Below, in pieces: positions 22,568 through 34,827 of a stretch of 64,000 nucleotides of DNA. The translations under genes were made by a program, and so were the position numbers. Origin of the DNA: Phalacrocorax aristotelis. Its lineage: Eukaryota > Chordata > Aves > Suliformes > Phalacrocoracidae. The first letter of the stretch is position 1; every line of letters starts with the position of its first letter. The notes below the pieces were generated by a model. That model saw only the letters and a program-made list of their open reading frames with translations. It made no database searches and was not told where the DNA came from. The stretch is from the NCBI RefSeq assembly GCF_949628215.1, contig NC_134281.1:15262501-15326500 (forward strand). Reading direction: 5' to 3'.

Positions 22568-25500
22568 CTGCAAGACAGAGTGTAACCAGGATATCTGCTA
22601 TCGGGCATTTTTCCTTACCTTTTGTATTAGTAGGCATATGATACAGAAGTACAATAATGAGTGTGCGAAACAGTCATCAGAGGTCTTGAAGATCTAATGT
22701 GTTTATGTGCAAACAACCTGAACTCACCTTACGTTCTCAAGTACCTGCTGCTCTGCCGAACTAAATCCTTTTAAAGCCTGATCTTCTTTCTTCACTTCTA
22801 TTCCTTATAATACATTGTGGATGACAGTAATCTCTGCTTTGTAACAAGAACGCAAGAAGTAAAGAGCTATTTCACTCATATAATTATAAAGTACTATAAA
22901 TTAAATACTTGTCAGCTTCCAAAATACTTTGCTTTTTCTAGTTATGCTCCTGCGTTCCTGTCTTTTTTCTCATTAAAGACAGCAAAGGAGTTTTGCTCAG
23001 ATTCCCTTTTATTTCTGAATTAACACTTCTGTCTGTCAGGCACAGGCCATAGTGCTGTTTAGGATCTTAAAATTGCAATTGTACTTAAACACCAAAAACA
23101 TTAATCCCATTGGCTTCATGAAAGAAGCAGGCAAAATATTTATAATAAAATAAGGTTTGTGCAGAGAGGTAATACATTTTCTTAGACCAACTGCTTTAGT
23201 TGCAAAATATTTCTACTCATTTTCAAATGTACTTTTCACAGCTGCCTGGTCGAGCTATTAAAAAAATGAATGCAGGAAATAAAAATATATTACGGGAAAT
23301 CCAAAGTACATATAAATAAGGAGCAGGGAAATGTTATTAAAAATGTTGCCGCCTCTTTTATCCCAGTATCTCTCTGCTTCCTCCATTCATAGTAAAGGTG
23401 GTCATATACAGTTCCTCATACAACACTATTAGCACAGTCTGCCCAGGGGTCAAGAAATCATTTTCTGTATTGTAGTGTGATCTTTCATGGTTTATACAAA
23501 TCTTTTTAATTGGGCTATACTTCAGTGATTAATACATTTATCCTCCTCTTCACAGTAGCTGCTGCTGCTGCTGTAACATATGGTTTGCCTGTCTGCCTTT
23601 TGCTATACATATTTGCTTTTTGATTGCCCTGAAGATTTCAGAATAAATTCAGTACTGCATGGCAAAATACTCCTTTATCCCAACATGAAAGATCTTGTGA
23701 TTTATAGTTTATAGTTCACTTGTATATAGGTGTTTTATGTCCTGAAGGAGCAAGAAATTTTTTAGTACAATGGAAATAAGCTATATTTGCGAGGTTTTCC
23801 TTTGCTTTTCTCTTACCTTCTCTACAGCTGATAAATTTATAGAAATTTAGCATATTATTTCTTCCTGTAACTAGTAATTTCACTAAAGAATTTTACCAAT
23901 ACTTCTTTTTGTTTCTATCACCTGTTTTTTCTGGGAGTTCTGAATCTGCTCCTCAATATTTCTATATGGCTTCAGCATAGATTATGGTTTTCTTCTGCAT
24001 TTTTTCACATCTGCCAAAAGAATACTGTGCTACTCAATGCTAATGGATTGACAGGAGTGGACACGGTTCTTCATCCTTAAAGGTGAGGGAAGGATAGAGC
24101 AACAGCTGTTTATAGGCTTCATTTTTGCTTTCTGTGTTTTGAGGTTTCTGTCATTTTTCAGCAGCTAAATGATAAAGAAGAAAAAGCATGTGGAAATTAA
24201 AGTTAAGTTATATTTAATCTGTAGCCAGAATTGGTTGGAAACAAAATTGTTAGTTATTTCCACTAAGCTTTAAAGTTTGATGTTTTCCTGGTTTTGTCTT
24301 TTTTTTTTTTTTTTTAATTTAACAGCCCCAATAAAGTCAGTTAAACAATGAGAAAGCCCACAGAAATGGACAAAGGAGATTAGGCATAGTCACGCATATG
24401 GATTTTTTTCCTCTAAACAATACTTTATCAAGTGATAACAGAAAAAAAGATCATTGAATTTGCAAGAGTTATATTATGAGAGCCACCTTCTCCCTCACTG
24501 CACAGTCACACCTCAGGCATATTCATGCTCACAAATTGCATATGCTGAAATTTGTAGTCCACTAGAAATAGATGTGCCAGACTGACAAGGAGGAATTCCT
24601 GTACATTAGCAGCCATTTTGTACCTATTTGTAAGGAAATGTTATATAATGTCAAGCTGACAAAAAATATTTCTCCCTCTCTATTTTAACTTGTGAGCCCT
24701 CTCCTTTTTTTTTTTTCTATATAACTTAATAAAGAAGAAGTCATCAGTTACTGAAGCCACAACTTGCTCTTAGTCAGAAAGATAATCAACAAACTATACT
24801 AGTGGAATAGGATGTAAAAGTGGGATTGGAGCAATGAAGAAAGCAGAAACTCTTAGGGGAGGAATGCTAAAAAAAGACAATACCAACTTCATCCCTGGAC
24901 CTAGATGCCCTAAGGAAGGCACTTCATTTGCAATCATCAATACTGAAGTAGGCTTTCTTTTTAACGCACATTTCAGGTTCTGAGGAGAACTTATTCATTA
25001 GATTCTTCTGTAGACAGAAGAAAAGAATATCTTCAGAATCAACCACATAGAAAGAATTTCACCTACAGTTACATTTAGGCTAGTAAATTAAACAGGTTCA
25101 GGAAGCACTTCTTGGCACTGGAACTTAACTGTTGAATCACTAAAACAGTACCTATAGAGTTTTGGACTAGACAAACCCCCTCTTTCCCTGTTCTCAGGCA
25201 TGTTTTGGAAGCTGGCATAATTTTGAGTATGTTCCCAATAGGAAACCTACATGGGAATACCCCATTTTGGGAGCCGAGAGAGTCTAGAGGCATGAATCCA
25301 GGTAATGCTAAGCCATTTCCTCTTTATGCCAGAGAGTGGTTTGGGGTATATTTAATTAAATGTGCTAGCATACATATAGTTTACAGGGCTGGCTCTAAAT
25401 GGTAATAAATGAGAAAAATACCATTATCTCTTTTTAGTTCTAGAATTGGTAAGATAAGTTGACATACCACTTGAAGTTAGATCCTCAAATAGTGACCAAG

Positions 25501-28500
25501 TTTTATGCAAATGTGGGAGAAGTACTGATATTTCATAAAGTCAGGGTCATAGATGATTGTCATAGAAATACTGTTAGATATTTAATGATAGCAACATAAA
25601 AGGACACTTCCAAGCCTATTTTTAATCTTTCTTCAATTTTAAAGACCAGAACATAAAGTATTCAGAATAACATGTGCCATTAGTTATTCTGTGTTACAGC
25701 ACTGACAAGAATTTCAATGACAAAAATCCAATGGTTAAGGGATCTTTAGTAAGTTATCACTACAATACTAAGAAAATGGGACAATTAAGTTAGGACTACT
25801 TCAGTGAAGATTATGGAGTATATGACAACTGTCTGGTTACTGAAATGTAGGACTCCTGAATATCTGGCCTTAGGTTCTACATAAAACAAAAAATACATTC
25901 ATACAGACAGAAATCTAATGTTCTTGAGTTCTGTAGATGCTTTTTTTTACATAGTATAACTTCATATATAACAAATACATTTAAAATTAATTTTTAAAGA
26001 AAGTTGGGATGGCATAAAATATCCCTTAACTACAATCATGAACCATGAAAGCACTAAAAGTAATGTTTTAGCTATAGAGTTCAGCATAGCTCATAGTATT
26101 CTCATTTTTTTCTTAAAGTTTCTGGGAGTTTGTAGCAAAGTTGAAGACTGAGAGAACCTGAGCCTTTGTATCATAGTTTTTTACTGTGGAAGTTGTGGAG
26201 GGTTTTTTGTGTTTTCATGGAAAAATACCAAGGAAGAGTACTGGTATATACGAAAAAGCACCTATAAAATTACCTTGTAAATTGCCTAAAGTAATATGTA
26301 AAATAAATAAAACTTAATTCCCCATAAATTTATACCTGTGCAATGCTATGGCGTATTATGAAGCAGATGTAAAGTGTTACCCTCTCAGAAGAGTAGTTCT
26401 ATAAATCCTCTTCAGCATGTCTATACAGAGTAACGGAAGACTATCAAGTCCTCTTGTTACAAACTTACCAGTTGTGTGAACCTCATGCTTTCTATGTACT
26501 GTCAGTTATTGGCTGACAACCAGCATTACTGTGGGCTGAGTTGGCCATCCATGGTCAGGCATGTTATACTTCTTGCTATTCTGGTGGACATGCAGCTCCT
26601 CATCAAAAAAAAAGTGGTACAGAAGTCAGGGAGCATCTGCAGGTTCATTGTCAGTTTTGAAGCAGTCATCCAAGACTACTGTTTTTCACTATTTTCACTT
26701 TGTTCCTTAATTTATTTGATCTAGTGGGGAACTATTCACTGTAGAAATTTGATTCCATTTTGGGACTGCTCCTCTGGATTGAGTTTCTAGCTTCATCAGG
26801 CAGGAATCAAACCAACTAAACTTAAGTCCTTCCACCATGTGAATGTGATAAAGCCAGTAAACTCAGGCTTCAGTACCCAGCTGTTTAAAATTGGAGGAAA
26901 CTGTCTTGCCAATAAAAGGTTCCCTTCCTGAACAACTACTTGGTAGCTCTGCTGAGAGAAGATGATGTGAGGGGAACAATCTTACAGTCCTGATTCTGTT
27001 TGTACCTGCCAACTTCACTGTGGTGGTTGAGATTGTGACTGGGGAAGGAGATCTCAGTTTCCTGCAACTGGAGAATTAAGAGGGGAACCTCAGTTACCTC
27101 AGATGAAGTGCCTTATGTTGATGCTTCTAAGTAAAAGTTTTAGTATCTAAATTTACTTTTTGGGAGTAAGGTAGGAATTTAAAAGCTGAAGTCTTACTGA
27201 AAAGTCAGTTGCACTTTAGCTCTGAAGTGTCTAAATGGATATAAAAAAAATTAACCTTCGTCTAAGAGTTTACCAGTCAGTGCTCATTTAGCAGCAGCTT
27301 TACTACAGGCACATGTACTATGGTGGTAGCAGTAATACTGTGTTTCCAGAAAACAGATCCAGCCAGGTAAATACAGGACCACTGATTAAAACCTTAGGTC
27401 TTAAAATATTAAACCTAACTCAAGATGTTTTAAGCTAGGTTTACTAGATACTGTTAGGGGCTGCTGGAGTTTGAATTTTTCTAAGAAATATTTTTAGGTC
27501 TCTGAAATACATTGCACAGTTGATGTAAAAGACTGTTAATAGCCCTATTTTAAGATGTGGCAGCTGAAGAACTTTTGAGATGTGTATTTTTACTGTAAAC
27601 TAATTTTGCTATTTTTGCTTTATTTGCAACAATGAAATTAACAGCATGTGCCAGGGTAGCTTTATTTCTATCCTGAATAGATTAGCAGTGCAGTGTGTAA
27701 TAAACTGCTTAAATTATGCTATTACAAAAAAGAGCATACTTTTCTTATAATGAATTCCACACTAGCGTTTTGTGCATTCATGTATATCCAAGTAAAATTT
27801 TTGCATCCTCTGTAAACCATGTGTCACTGTTAAATTAAAAATAAATCAATTATACTAATGATTTTGAAAACCAAGACAGCAGGCTTTGATTGGTGATCTG
27901 TCATGAGGAAAGTAAAGAAGGAAACTAACATTTGGTGGAAAATATTTTATGATTCAATTTGACATATCTGTAGGTGGATATCTGAACAGATAAAGAGGAA
28001 AGAGAGCAGTCCTGTAAGTTACTGACTGACAGGTACAACACCTCCATGGACTAGACTAATAGGACCTTATTCTGAAATAAACAGGGATTTATTTTTGTTT
28101 CAAGGATTTTTTGTTTGGAGTTTTGTTTTGGGTTAAGTGCTCACCCCAACTCTGATGAACACACTGTGGTAAATAAGCACTTTTTTTTTTCCTGTTACCT
28201 TCAGTGTAAATCACGCAGAATTCAGTAGCTTTTTTTTTTCCTTCCAGAGAGATCAGTATTCCACGTGAAAGTAGTTTTCTTGCACAATTCCATTAATTTT
28301 CTTCTTTCTGAAACTTACCAGTTGGGAAGAACTTGCACTATCAAAGTAACTTTCTAATTTGATCCTTGCTGGGAATCAGGTATTAATATGGATAAAGAGC
28401 ACCAACATCCATAATGACTTTCAAAAAAATAAATATTTCCCTTAAGCCCTTTCTTTGAATATTAGTTAAACAGTGTATCTCAATAATGTCTTGCAATAGG

Positions 28501-29949
28501 GAGTCCTACTGGACAATTATAACTAACTTTAAAAGTGCTTGTGAATGCAATAAACAGCTACATTTTACCAAGGATATTACTGTCATTTATTTATTTTGTA
28601 CTGCAACGTAGGGTAAACAGAATTACTGATTTCATTTCTTGGTAATAGTCTAATCTGGCATTATCTTATGTATTTCTGGTTTTTACCATCAAGACACAGA
28701 GGCTGACCTGCATGATCATCTCTTATTTCTGCTTCAGAAGCTCCCATGCTTCTAATTTTCATGTCTTTGTGCTGTATTTCTGTAAGAAAGTAGTTCAGTT
28801 TTTCATACATAATACCAGAATTATATTTTGCAATAATTTTTTAACTTTTAATTTTTAGTTAAAAAATAGACTGCTATATCATGTTCTTGACTTGGATTTT
28901 GTAATAGAAAATGAAAGCAACTCTGCCACTAGGGAAGCACAGATGAATACATCAGGGCCAGGCTCCATGGAATGAAGCTAAAATACATTTTCCTCAGTTT
29001 TTAAAGCAGGCACCTGCAGTTGCTTGCTCTCAGTTATGCAGCAGCAATGAGCTCAATTTCTATTTGTAATTCTATTTTTAAAAAATGAATCACTAAATAG
29101 CATATATCTTCACCAAAATATGAAAGGGAGATAGCTGCTGCTGAAACGTTATTACCACACGTAAGAAGAGAAGAGAGAACTGGGAAGGATAAAGGGAGGC
29201 ACGAGAGCTGAAGACAAACAGTAACATTATATGTTTTCTAATGTTATTTTGAATTATTTATACTTAGAATAATTAAACAGAGAAATTATAAGGGTATGTT
29301 TTATACTTTCATGTCTCCTAAATCATTATAGCATAGGCTGAGGTAAATAGCAGACTTTAAAATCTGTATTTCATACATACTTTAATTGTTTAGGGCCTAA
29401 CTTAAATAAAAACCTTAAATAAGTAAGAATTGGTCAAGAAGGGAACCGCATTTAAATAAAAAAAGAATTTTGTCATTAATTTCAGTGGGGTTTTCACAGC
29501 TCCTGAAGTACAATATAAGCAGAAAGAACTATGAATATGCTGCATTTTTAAGGTATAAAGCAAACAAACAATTTCAGAAAACAAACAAAAGTATCCTAGC
29601 CAAAAATGTACCTGAAGGTAGAAGCTGTTGAAAGGTGCAAGCCTTAGATATATGATAACATAGCACTTCTATTATAAATCCTGGTTTAAGTTTTACAACA
29701 GACTGCTTTCCTCTAACTGTTGGCTGAAAGATAAGTCTAGTAGTTAATGCATTGGAACCTCTTGTTAACCTTTTGTAAGAGCCAAAGGAAATGAAGTGCT
29801 AGTTTAATCACATGATCTGGCTTTCTTTCTTTGATGCTTAATGGCACCCACCTGCATCATTACACCAAAGACAGCACAGATGTTCCTGTGATTAGACTGA
29901 AATGAGAACTTTCATCAGCTGCAAAGAAGTTAGTCTTAAGTATGTAGTG

Positions 29950-30650
29950 TTGTTGTTATCCTACCCATTGGATTTGGATTCCAGCATTGCCTAGAATGTA
30001 AGGAATGGATCTTATGGAAGGGTTTGGATTACATGGCCCTGAGGCTGTTCGCATGGATGTTGTTCCTACTAAAACAATAAGTAAATTAACTGTAAAATTC
30101 TGGTTATTTTCTTCCCCTTTACTTGAACTGTGCATTTTTCTAAGAAATCTTTTTGAATACAATTGGCAAAATATTTTTTCAAAGCTGTACACCAAATGGT
30201 CTTGTCCGTAGCGGGTATATTCTGTTCCTTGTCGCTAGTGATCCTGACAGTCCCCCTGCAGCAGATGGTCTACTGCTCCAATATGGTCTGTGATTAATTC
30301 TGCTACAAACTTTATTGAATGATAGCAAGCCTAATTCATTGCAATATTGTTGCAACCTTATGCTAAATCTGTGGTGTCTTCCCACAAAGATCACTCCTTG
30401 GAAAGAAGATTCTTAGGCTGCTGGTCTTCTGTCAGAATGATCCTGGCTTTTGCAGGCTATCACAAGGGCCAGAGCCTTTGCCGGTGAACGAGTCACAAAA
30501 AAGATAAAGCAGAACCTGATGTTCCTGTCTTTTCATATAGACAAGGATGGTGTGATATGTTGTTTGAAAAACTGTCAGCAGCTGACACCACTTAGAACAA
30601 AAGTCCTGTCATCGTTAGCAGTACTGAGACAGAATTGATATTAGCAATAC
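29950..30650. other. Patch of atypical composition, origin unknown
   Basis: Compared with its surroundings this patch has more CpG (for example around 30207-30245 and 30480-30495) and open frames on both strands at 29956-30211, 30179-30394 and 30450-30638. It could be a remnant of an inserted element or an unrecognised regulatory region. No family-specific motif was recognised. Confidence 0.2.
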
Positions 30651-32084
30651 TGAGACAGGTCTGTAACATATTCCTATTGCACACAGAATCCAAATTAATT
30701 ACTAAACTTTTGAAAATGGACACTTCTTGTGCTTTGAAGCATTCAGTGTAGCAACCCGCATTTTGTAATGTTTATCCGTTTTCTTACAGATGCAGCCTTG
30801 CTAACTCTTGAAAAGTACTTTCTTTGCTTTTTAGGTCAAGTGAAATTAGCTGTATACAAAACCATGCCCCTGCTTGTCAATTTCTCCAGGAAGAGATTTT
30901 CTCTGTCCATAATTTCCATGGTTTTGTAACTATTTTAAGCCTTCGAGTAGATACGCAGGTTTGAAAAGCAACTGAAGTTTACATTTTAATCATGGTTTAT
31001 CCCGTTACTTCAAAATCGGAAAAAATATTTGCCCCATATTGTAATTATAGCTGAGGTAGACAGATATTGTAAGAGTATTTCCCTTTCCTGGGGAAATAAA
31101 AAACTGCTGTGCTTTTACCATGAATTGCATTCTAGCATTGTTTTGAATATTTGCTTGCATCTCTGAATAAATATTCACGACAGCAAACTATTTCAACTGG
31201 CTTTGGATAATTCAAATACAGCAAAGAAGGGATTATGTTAAACATGATTGGTTGAAATCAAATTCATTTGACACAGCTTCTAACAGTAATTTGATAAAAG
31301 CTGTTCTTATCAATAATGTTTAATAGTGGCATGTATTAGTGCATATTTATCCTCTCAAAATACAGAATACAGTGCTTAAAAACATTATTACAGCAATGAG
31401 GTTAAGAGGCAGCACATAAAATACACTTGTGAAATTCTGTGTAGGGTAAGGTATGAAGTTGCATTGAAGCTAAGGACTGAGGGTTGTCAGTTATAATTGT
31501 ATCAAGAGCAATTAAACTAAAAAAAAATTTTTGAGAAAAGGGGAAAAGTAGAAGAGGAAAATCACCCCTCATTTCTTAGGATGAGAAGTCAGTGATGTTT
31601 ATAGAAGGTTGCCTCACTCCCCTTAATACAATACTAAATAAATAAAATCTCCAGAGTGATTTCTAATGCAGTTTGCAGTCTTCTGATGAAAAAGGCTTTT
31701 GGGCTTCATGTAGCAGCTTATCTACTGCCTTTTTTTTTTTCCTTCTGTATACTGTTTTTTTTTCTTTAAACACAAATATGGATGTTGTCTTAATTACTTT
31801 TACCCTTAAGCCAAAACACAGATATAATTTCCCCCCCACCCCCCCGTGTATGTATGCACATACAGGAATGGATTTTTAGATACCATGTTCTTAAGCACCT
31901 GGCTTTGAACATTTTTGGCCTTCAGTGAACAGGAACAAGAAAGCAACGGTGGCTCTGCAGTTTTATGTGGACGCAGGTGTATTTTTAGGCTATTTCACAA
32001 TGAGTAACCCACTTTCCTTTCAGACCTTTGCTGGGTGGGGACTGGAACCCATGGGTTTGCAACGAATGGACAGGGACCAATGCT

Positions 32085-32420
32085 GCGAGAAACCCATGTC
32101 TCGCAGTCCGTGCGCTGCTGCTGCCGCCCGCGCTCGCTGCGAGCTGTGAGAGCTTACTGCTGCCCCCGGCGGCGGCCGCTCGGCGCGGATGAAGCCCCGG
32201 CTCCTCGGGAATGCTGGGAATGTTGAGTCAGGGACTGGCAACCCAGACAGGCAGGCTCGCAGCTGGCGGAGGGAGGCTCGCGGAGGGACAGAAAGACGAC
32301 GGACAGGAGCACACAAGCCTCCCCGACTGCAGCAGGTTCCCTTTCTTCCTGTCTCGCAGGTGTTCGGTGGCTCCGGCTCTCCCTGCTGCTCCTTCCTCCG
32401 CGCAAATGAGGTGTCAGCTA
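32085..32420 (+). promoter_or_regulatory. ERC2: CpG island 1 upstream of ERC2, candidate promoter / first exon
   Basis: A short GC-rich block with clustered CpG (including GGCGGCGGCCGCTCGGCGCG near 32169) in AT-rich DNA. It carries an AP-1-type TGAGTCA at 32224-32230. Just before it, on the minus strand, is an ATTCCCAGCATT core resembling part of the ZNF143/THAP11 element. A good donor, GAAAG then GTGAGA, follows at 32476/32477. Its position upstream of the ERC2 coding exon on the same strand suggests an alternative promoter with a non-coding first exon. Direction and start site are inferred, not seen. Confidence 0.5.
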
Positions 32421-32476
32421 AACGTGATGTTGTAAAATCCATGTGAGGACGAATGACAGATGCAATGATTTGAAAG

Positions 32477-32482
32477 GTGAGA
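32477..32482 (+). promoter_or_regulatory. ERC2: Candidate 5' splice site for an ERC2 leader exon (island 1)
   Basis: GAAAG followed by GTGAGA fits the vertebrate donor consensus and lies about 60 bp beyond CpG island 1. It could pair with the acceptor at 50494. Unproven. Confidence 0.3.
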
Positions 32483-33449
32483 AGCTTAAACGAGAATATG
32501 GCTGTAATACGTTACTGTAAATTTATTGTGATTAAGGAAATTGCTATATATTGCTTTCTACAACTGTCTGGTAGCTGAAATGGGAAATGAATTTGCAGAA
32601 TAGGCTTTTTATATTGCTTTAGAAATACATTGTAATAAATGGGACCAAGTGCAGATCTTATTCTGGTAACAGAGTGCCTCTCCCTACAGAATCATCAACC
32701 AGAAACCTCTCTTGCAATTTCTATTAAAAGCAGCCATAGAAGTCTCATTTTTTGTGCCCAGTGTTTAAAAATATTATTGTTGTTGTTAAAGTTTTCTAGA
32801 ATAGAATTGATGAGCTTTGGAAATTCCTAGCTTTATACCTAAATACTGAATAATGTTTGGTGTTTTAAAAATCGTGTTAGGAAAAAGGTGAGAGATTTCT
32901 GTTCCCTTCTAGTGGCTGGTGAATTGAAACCAGAAACTAAGAAGATATTATTTTGCAGTTATATAATTAATGAATACTTACTGGGGTCCCTCATTTATGG
33001 TGCTGTGTGATTTTTTTTTTTTTAATTTTTTTTTAAAACCATTTTAGGTTGGATAAGAGTGATGCATATGATAAAATCCATGCATATATCCATCAAGGAT
33101 ACGTATATATTTTGGTGAGAGCACTAGAGTAGTAGACGATGGAGAAGGAATATATATTTTTTTAGTGTGTGATTGATTTCTAGGCGGCTACCTGCTAAGC
33201 CTTGTGATGGATGGATGGGAACCTACTCTCTCAGAGGCGAACTGATATTTCCCCTTTGATGGACACACCAACCGACCACTTGCATTGGCAGATACAAGCT
33301 CGTTGCAATTAAGCACGGCCAATAAGTGCAGTCAAGAGGAGGGCAAATCCTACTCGACAGGGTTAGTTTTCTGGTTGGCTTTTTAAATCAGTGGTTTCAC
33401 GTAACTGTTTGTTTGTTTGGGATTTGTTTTTATTCCCTATTCCCGTGCC
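32483..33449. other. AT-rich gap between the two CpG islands
   Basis: Nearly 1 kb of AT-rich sequence, including a poly-T stretch at about 33011-33034. No coding frame with support. If island 1 is a promoter, this is the start of its intron; otherwise it is upstream flank. Confidence 0.5.
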
Positions 33450-34360
33450 CCCATCCCCCACGCGCGCCTGCAGGGCGGCCACCTCGTACGCAGCCCCTTC
33501 CCGGCAGCTCCCCCGAGCGCAGGCCCTTCTCCCGCTCCCCCTCCTTCGAAGGGCGGGGAAGGGGGGAAGCTCCCCCCCTCCATCAAGTCGCTTCTGCGCT
33601 GACACTTCGTTTCCCTGTGGCGAAGTCGAGGACGGAGAAGATCCTCCGTCTCATGCGTGCCCCCACGCCCGCCAGCCTCCTCGCCGCCCTGCTCTGAGGG
33701 AAGATGCTGTGGAGAGCCGTTACCGCTCTCCTCCCACCTCAGGAAACCGTAAAACTCCACAGCCTTGATTCAGCTGCTCTCTCTGGGGCACGGAGACACG
33801 CCTCCTACGGCCCGTCGTTTTCCAGCCCCAGCGGCCGGAGGGCGCTTGGGTCTGTCCTCCCAGTCCCCCTTCTCGTCAGCGAGGAGTGAGGGCGTCCGAC
33901 CACCCTCCCGGCCCAGCTCCCCCGCGGGCGGCTGTTGCAGAGCAGGATGTCCGCCCCCACCTGCGTCTCTGCAGAGACCCCCAAAGCAGTCCCTCTGCTG
34001 AGGGATTTCCTTGAATTCTCCTGTGAGGAGAGCGCCCCCCACCACTGCTGCCGCTGCGCGGCCGAACGCCACCCTCCGCCTGCCTCGCTGCGGGCCGACC
34101 GTGGTGGCCGTAGCAGCCGCCTGCGAAGCGGAGGGAGGCGGCAGGCTCGGTGCTCTCGGCACTGGCTGCGGGCGGGAAGCCAGCGCCGCCCCGCGCCCCC
34201 TCCTCGGCGGGCTGGGCGGGAGCGCCCGAGTTCCCTCCGCTCCGAGGGGGCGGCGGCTGGCGCGTGCCTCCCGCCGCTCGCCCAGCCCGGCGGCCGCTCT
34301 CCTCCGCTCCGCTGGCGTTCCGGGGGTGAGGTTCCCGCACCACCGGCTCCTCCTCGGTGC
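33450..34360 (+). promoter_or_regulatory. ERC2: CpG island 2, likely main ERC2 promoter
   Basis: About 900 bp of very GC- and CpG-rich sequence, the larger of the two islands before ERC2. It is followed on the plus strand by several good donors: GTGAGG at 34326, GTAAGT at 34591 and GTGAGT at 34822. The acceptor of the ERC2 coding exon lies about 16 kb further on. In mammals ERC2 also has a non-coding first exon far from the exon with the start codon (from memory), so this arrangement fits. No TATA box stands out. The open frames of up to 197 codons in both directions are chance frames in GC-rich DNA. Confidence 0.65.
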
Positions 34361-34590
34361 CCCGCAATCTTGCTTGATGGGGTCACGCCGTTTGCCATTT
34401 TGCTTTGCTGCTAGTGCTGGCTGGTGTTTTCTTTACCTGTTCTGTGGAAGAGTGAAGGCTCTTGTAGCCTCTGTCCCTCCATGGCCTCATCTGCCTGAGC
34501 AGTGCATTGCCCGATTTTTTCCATTCCGTGGATATGAGGAGGAACAGGTCCCTTTTAGAGTCTATTTTTGCACGCAGGGAGTGTGAAATG

Positions 34591-34596
34591 GTAAGT
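34591..34596 (+). promoter_or_regulatory. ERC2: Candidate 5' splice site (GTAAGT)
   Basis: AAATG followed by GTAAGT, a consensus donor about 230 bp after CpG island 2. One of three candidate ends for ERC2 exon 1. Confidence 0.35.
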
Positions 34597-34821
34597 TTCT
34601 CCAGTTCCCTTAAGGAATATGTTTCTGTGGGAAAAGCTTTGTTACAGTTTCTTGATGTAAGAAACTTTCAGTCGAAGTCTTGGCTTCATGGGTGACTTTG
34701 TTAAGGGTTTTGTGCGGGGAAAAAAACTTTCCGCATCTCTTCGGTGCTGTAGAAGAAACCTTTCCATTACCGTTATTTTTGTTTGAAAGCTCTGTGTAAA
34801 ACAGTTTTCAAAGACATCAAG

Positions 34822-34827
34822 GTGAGT
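34822..34827 (+). promoter_or_regulatory. ERC2: Candidate 5' splice site (CAAG then GTGAGT)
   Basis: The best consensus donor of the region (CAAG, GTGAGT), about 460 bp after CpG island 2. It could end ERC2 exon 1 and splice to 50495. Confidence 0.35.

Larger units (their letters stand above)
19158..32030. other. Intergenic spacer between CCDC66 and ERC2, no confirmed gene
   Basis: About 12.9 kb of AT-rich DNA. It contains homopolymer runs (for example T at 24299-24316), a short CTG run near 23566, and two patches that look different from their surroundings (22231-22567 and 29950-30650), listed separately. ORFs are all under 90 codons. A short stretch near 25080-25190 weakly recalls an old CR1/L3 3' end but is too diverged to call. 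Confidence 0.5.

Noticed and set aside
25075..25200. Possible old CR1/L3 3' end
   Set aside because: Only short scattered similarity, such as the GGACTAGACAAACC stretch; too weak to annotate.
33326..34586. Frames of 100-197 codons on both strands in CpG island 2
   Set aside because: Same compositional artefact; low-complexity Arg/Ala/Pro/Gly products with no family resemblance.
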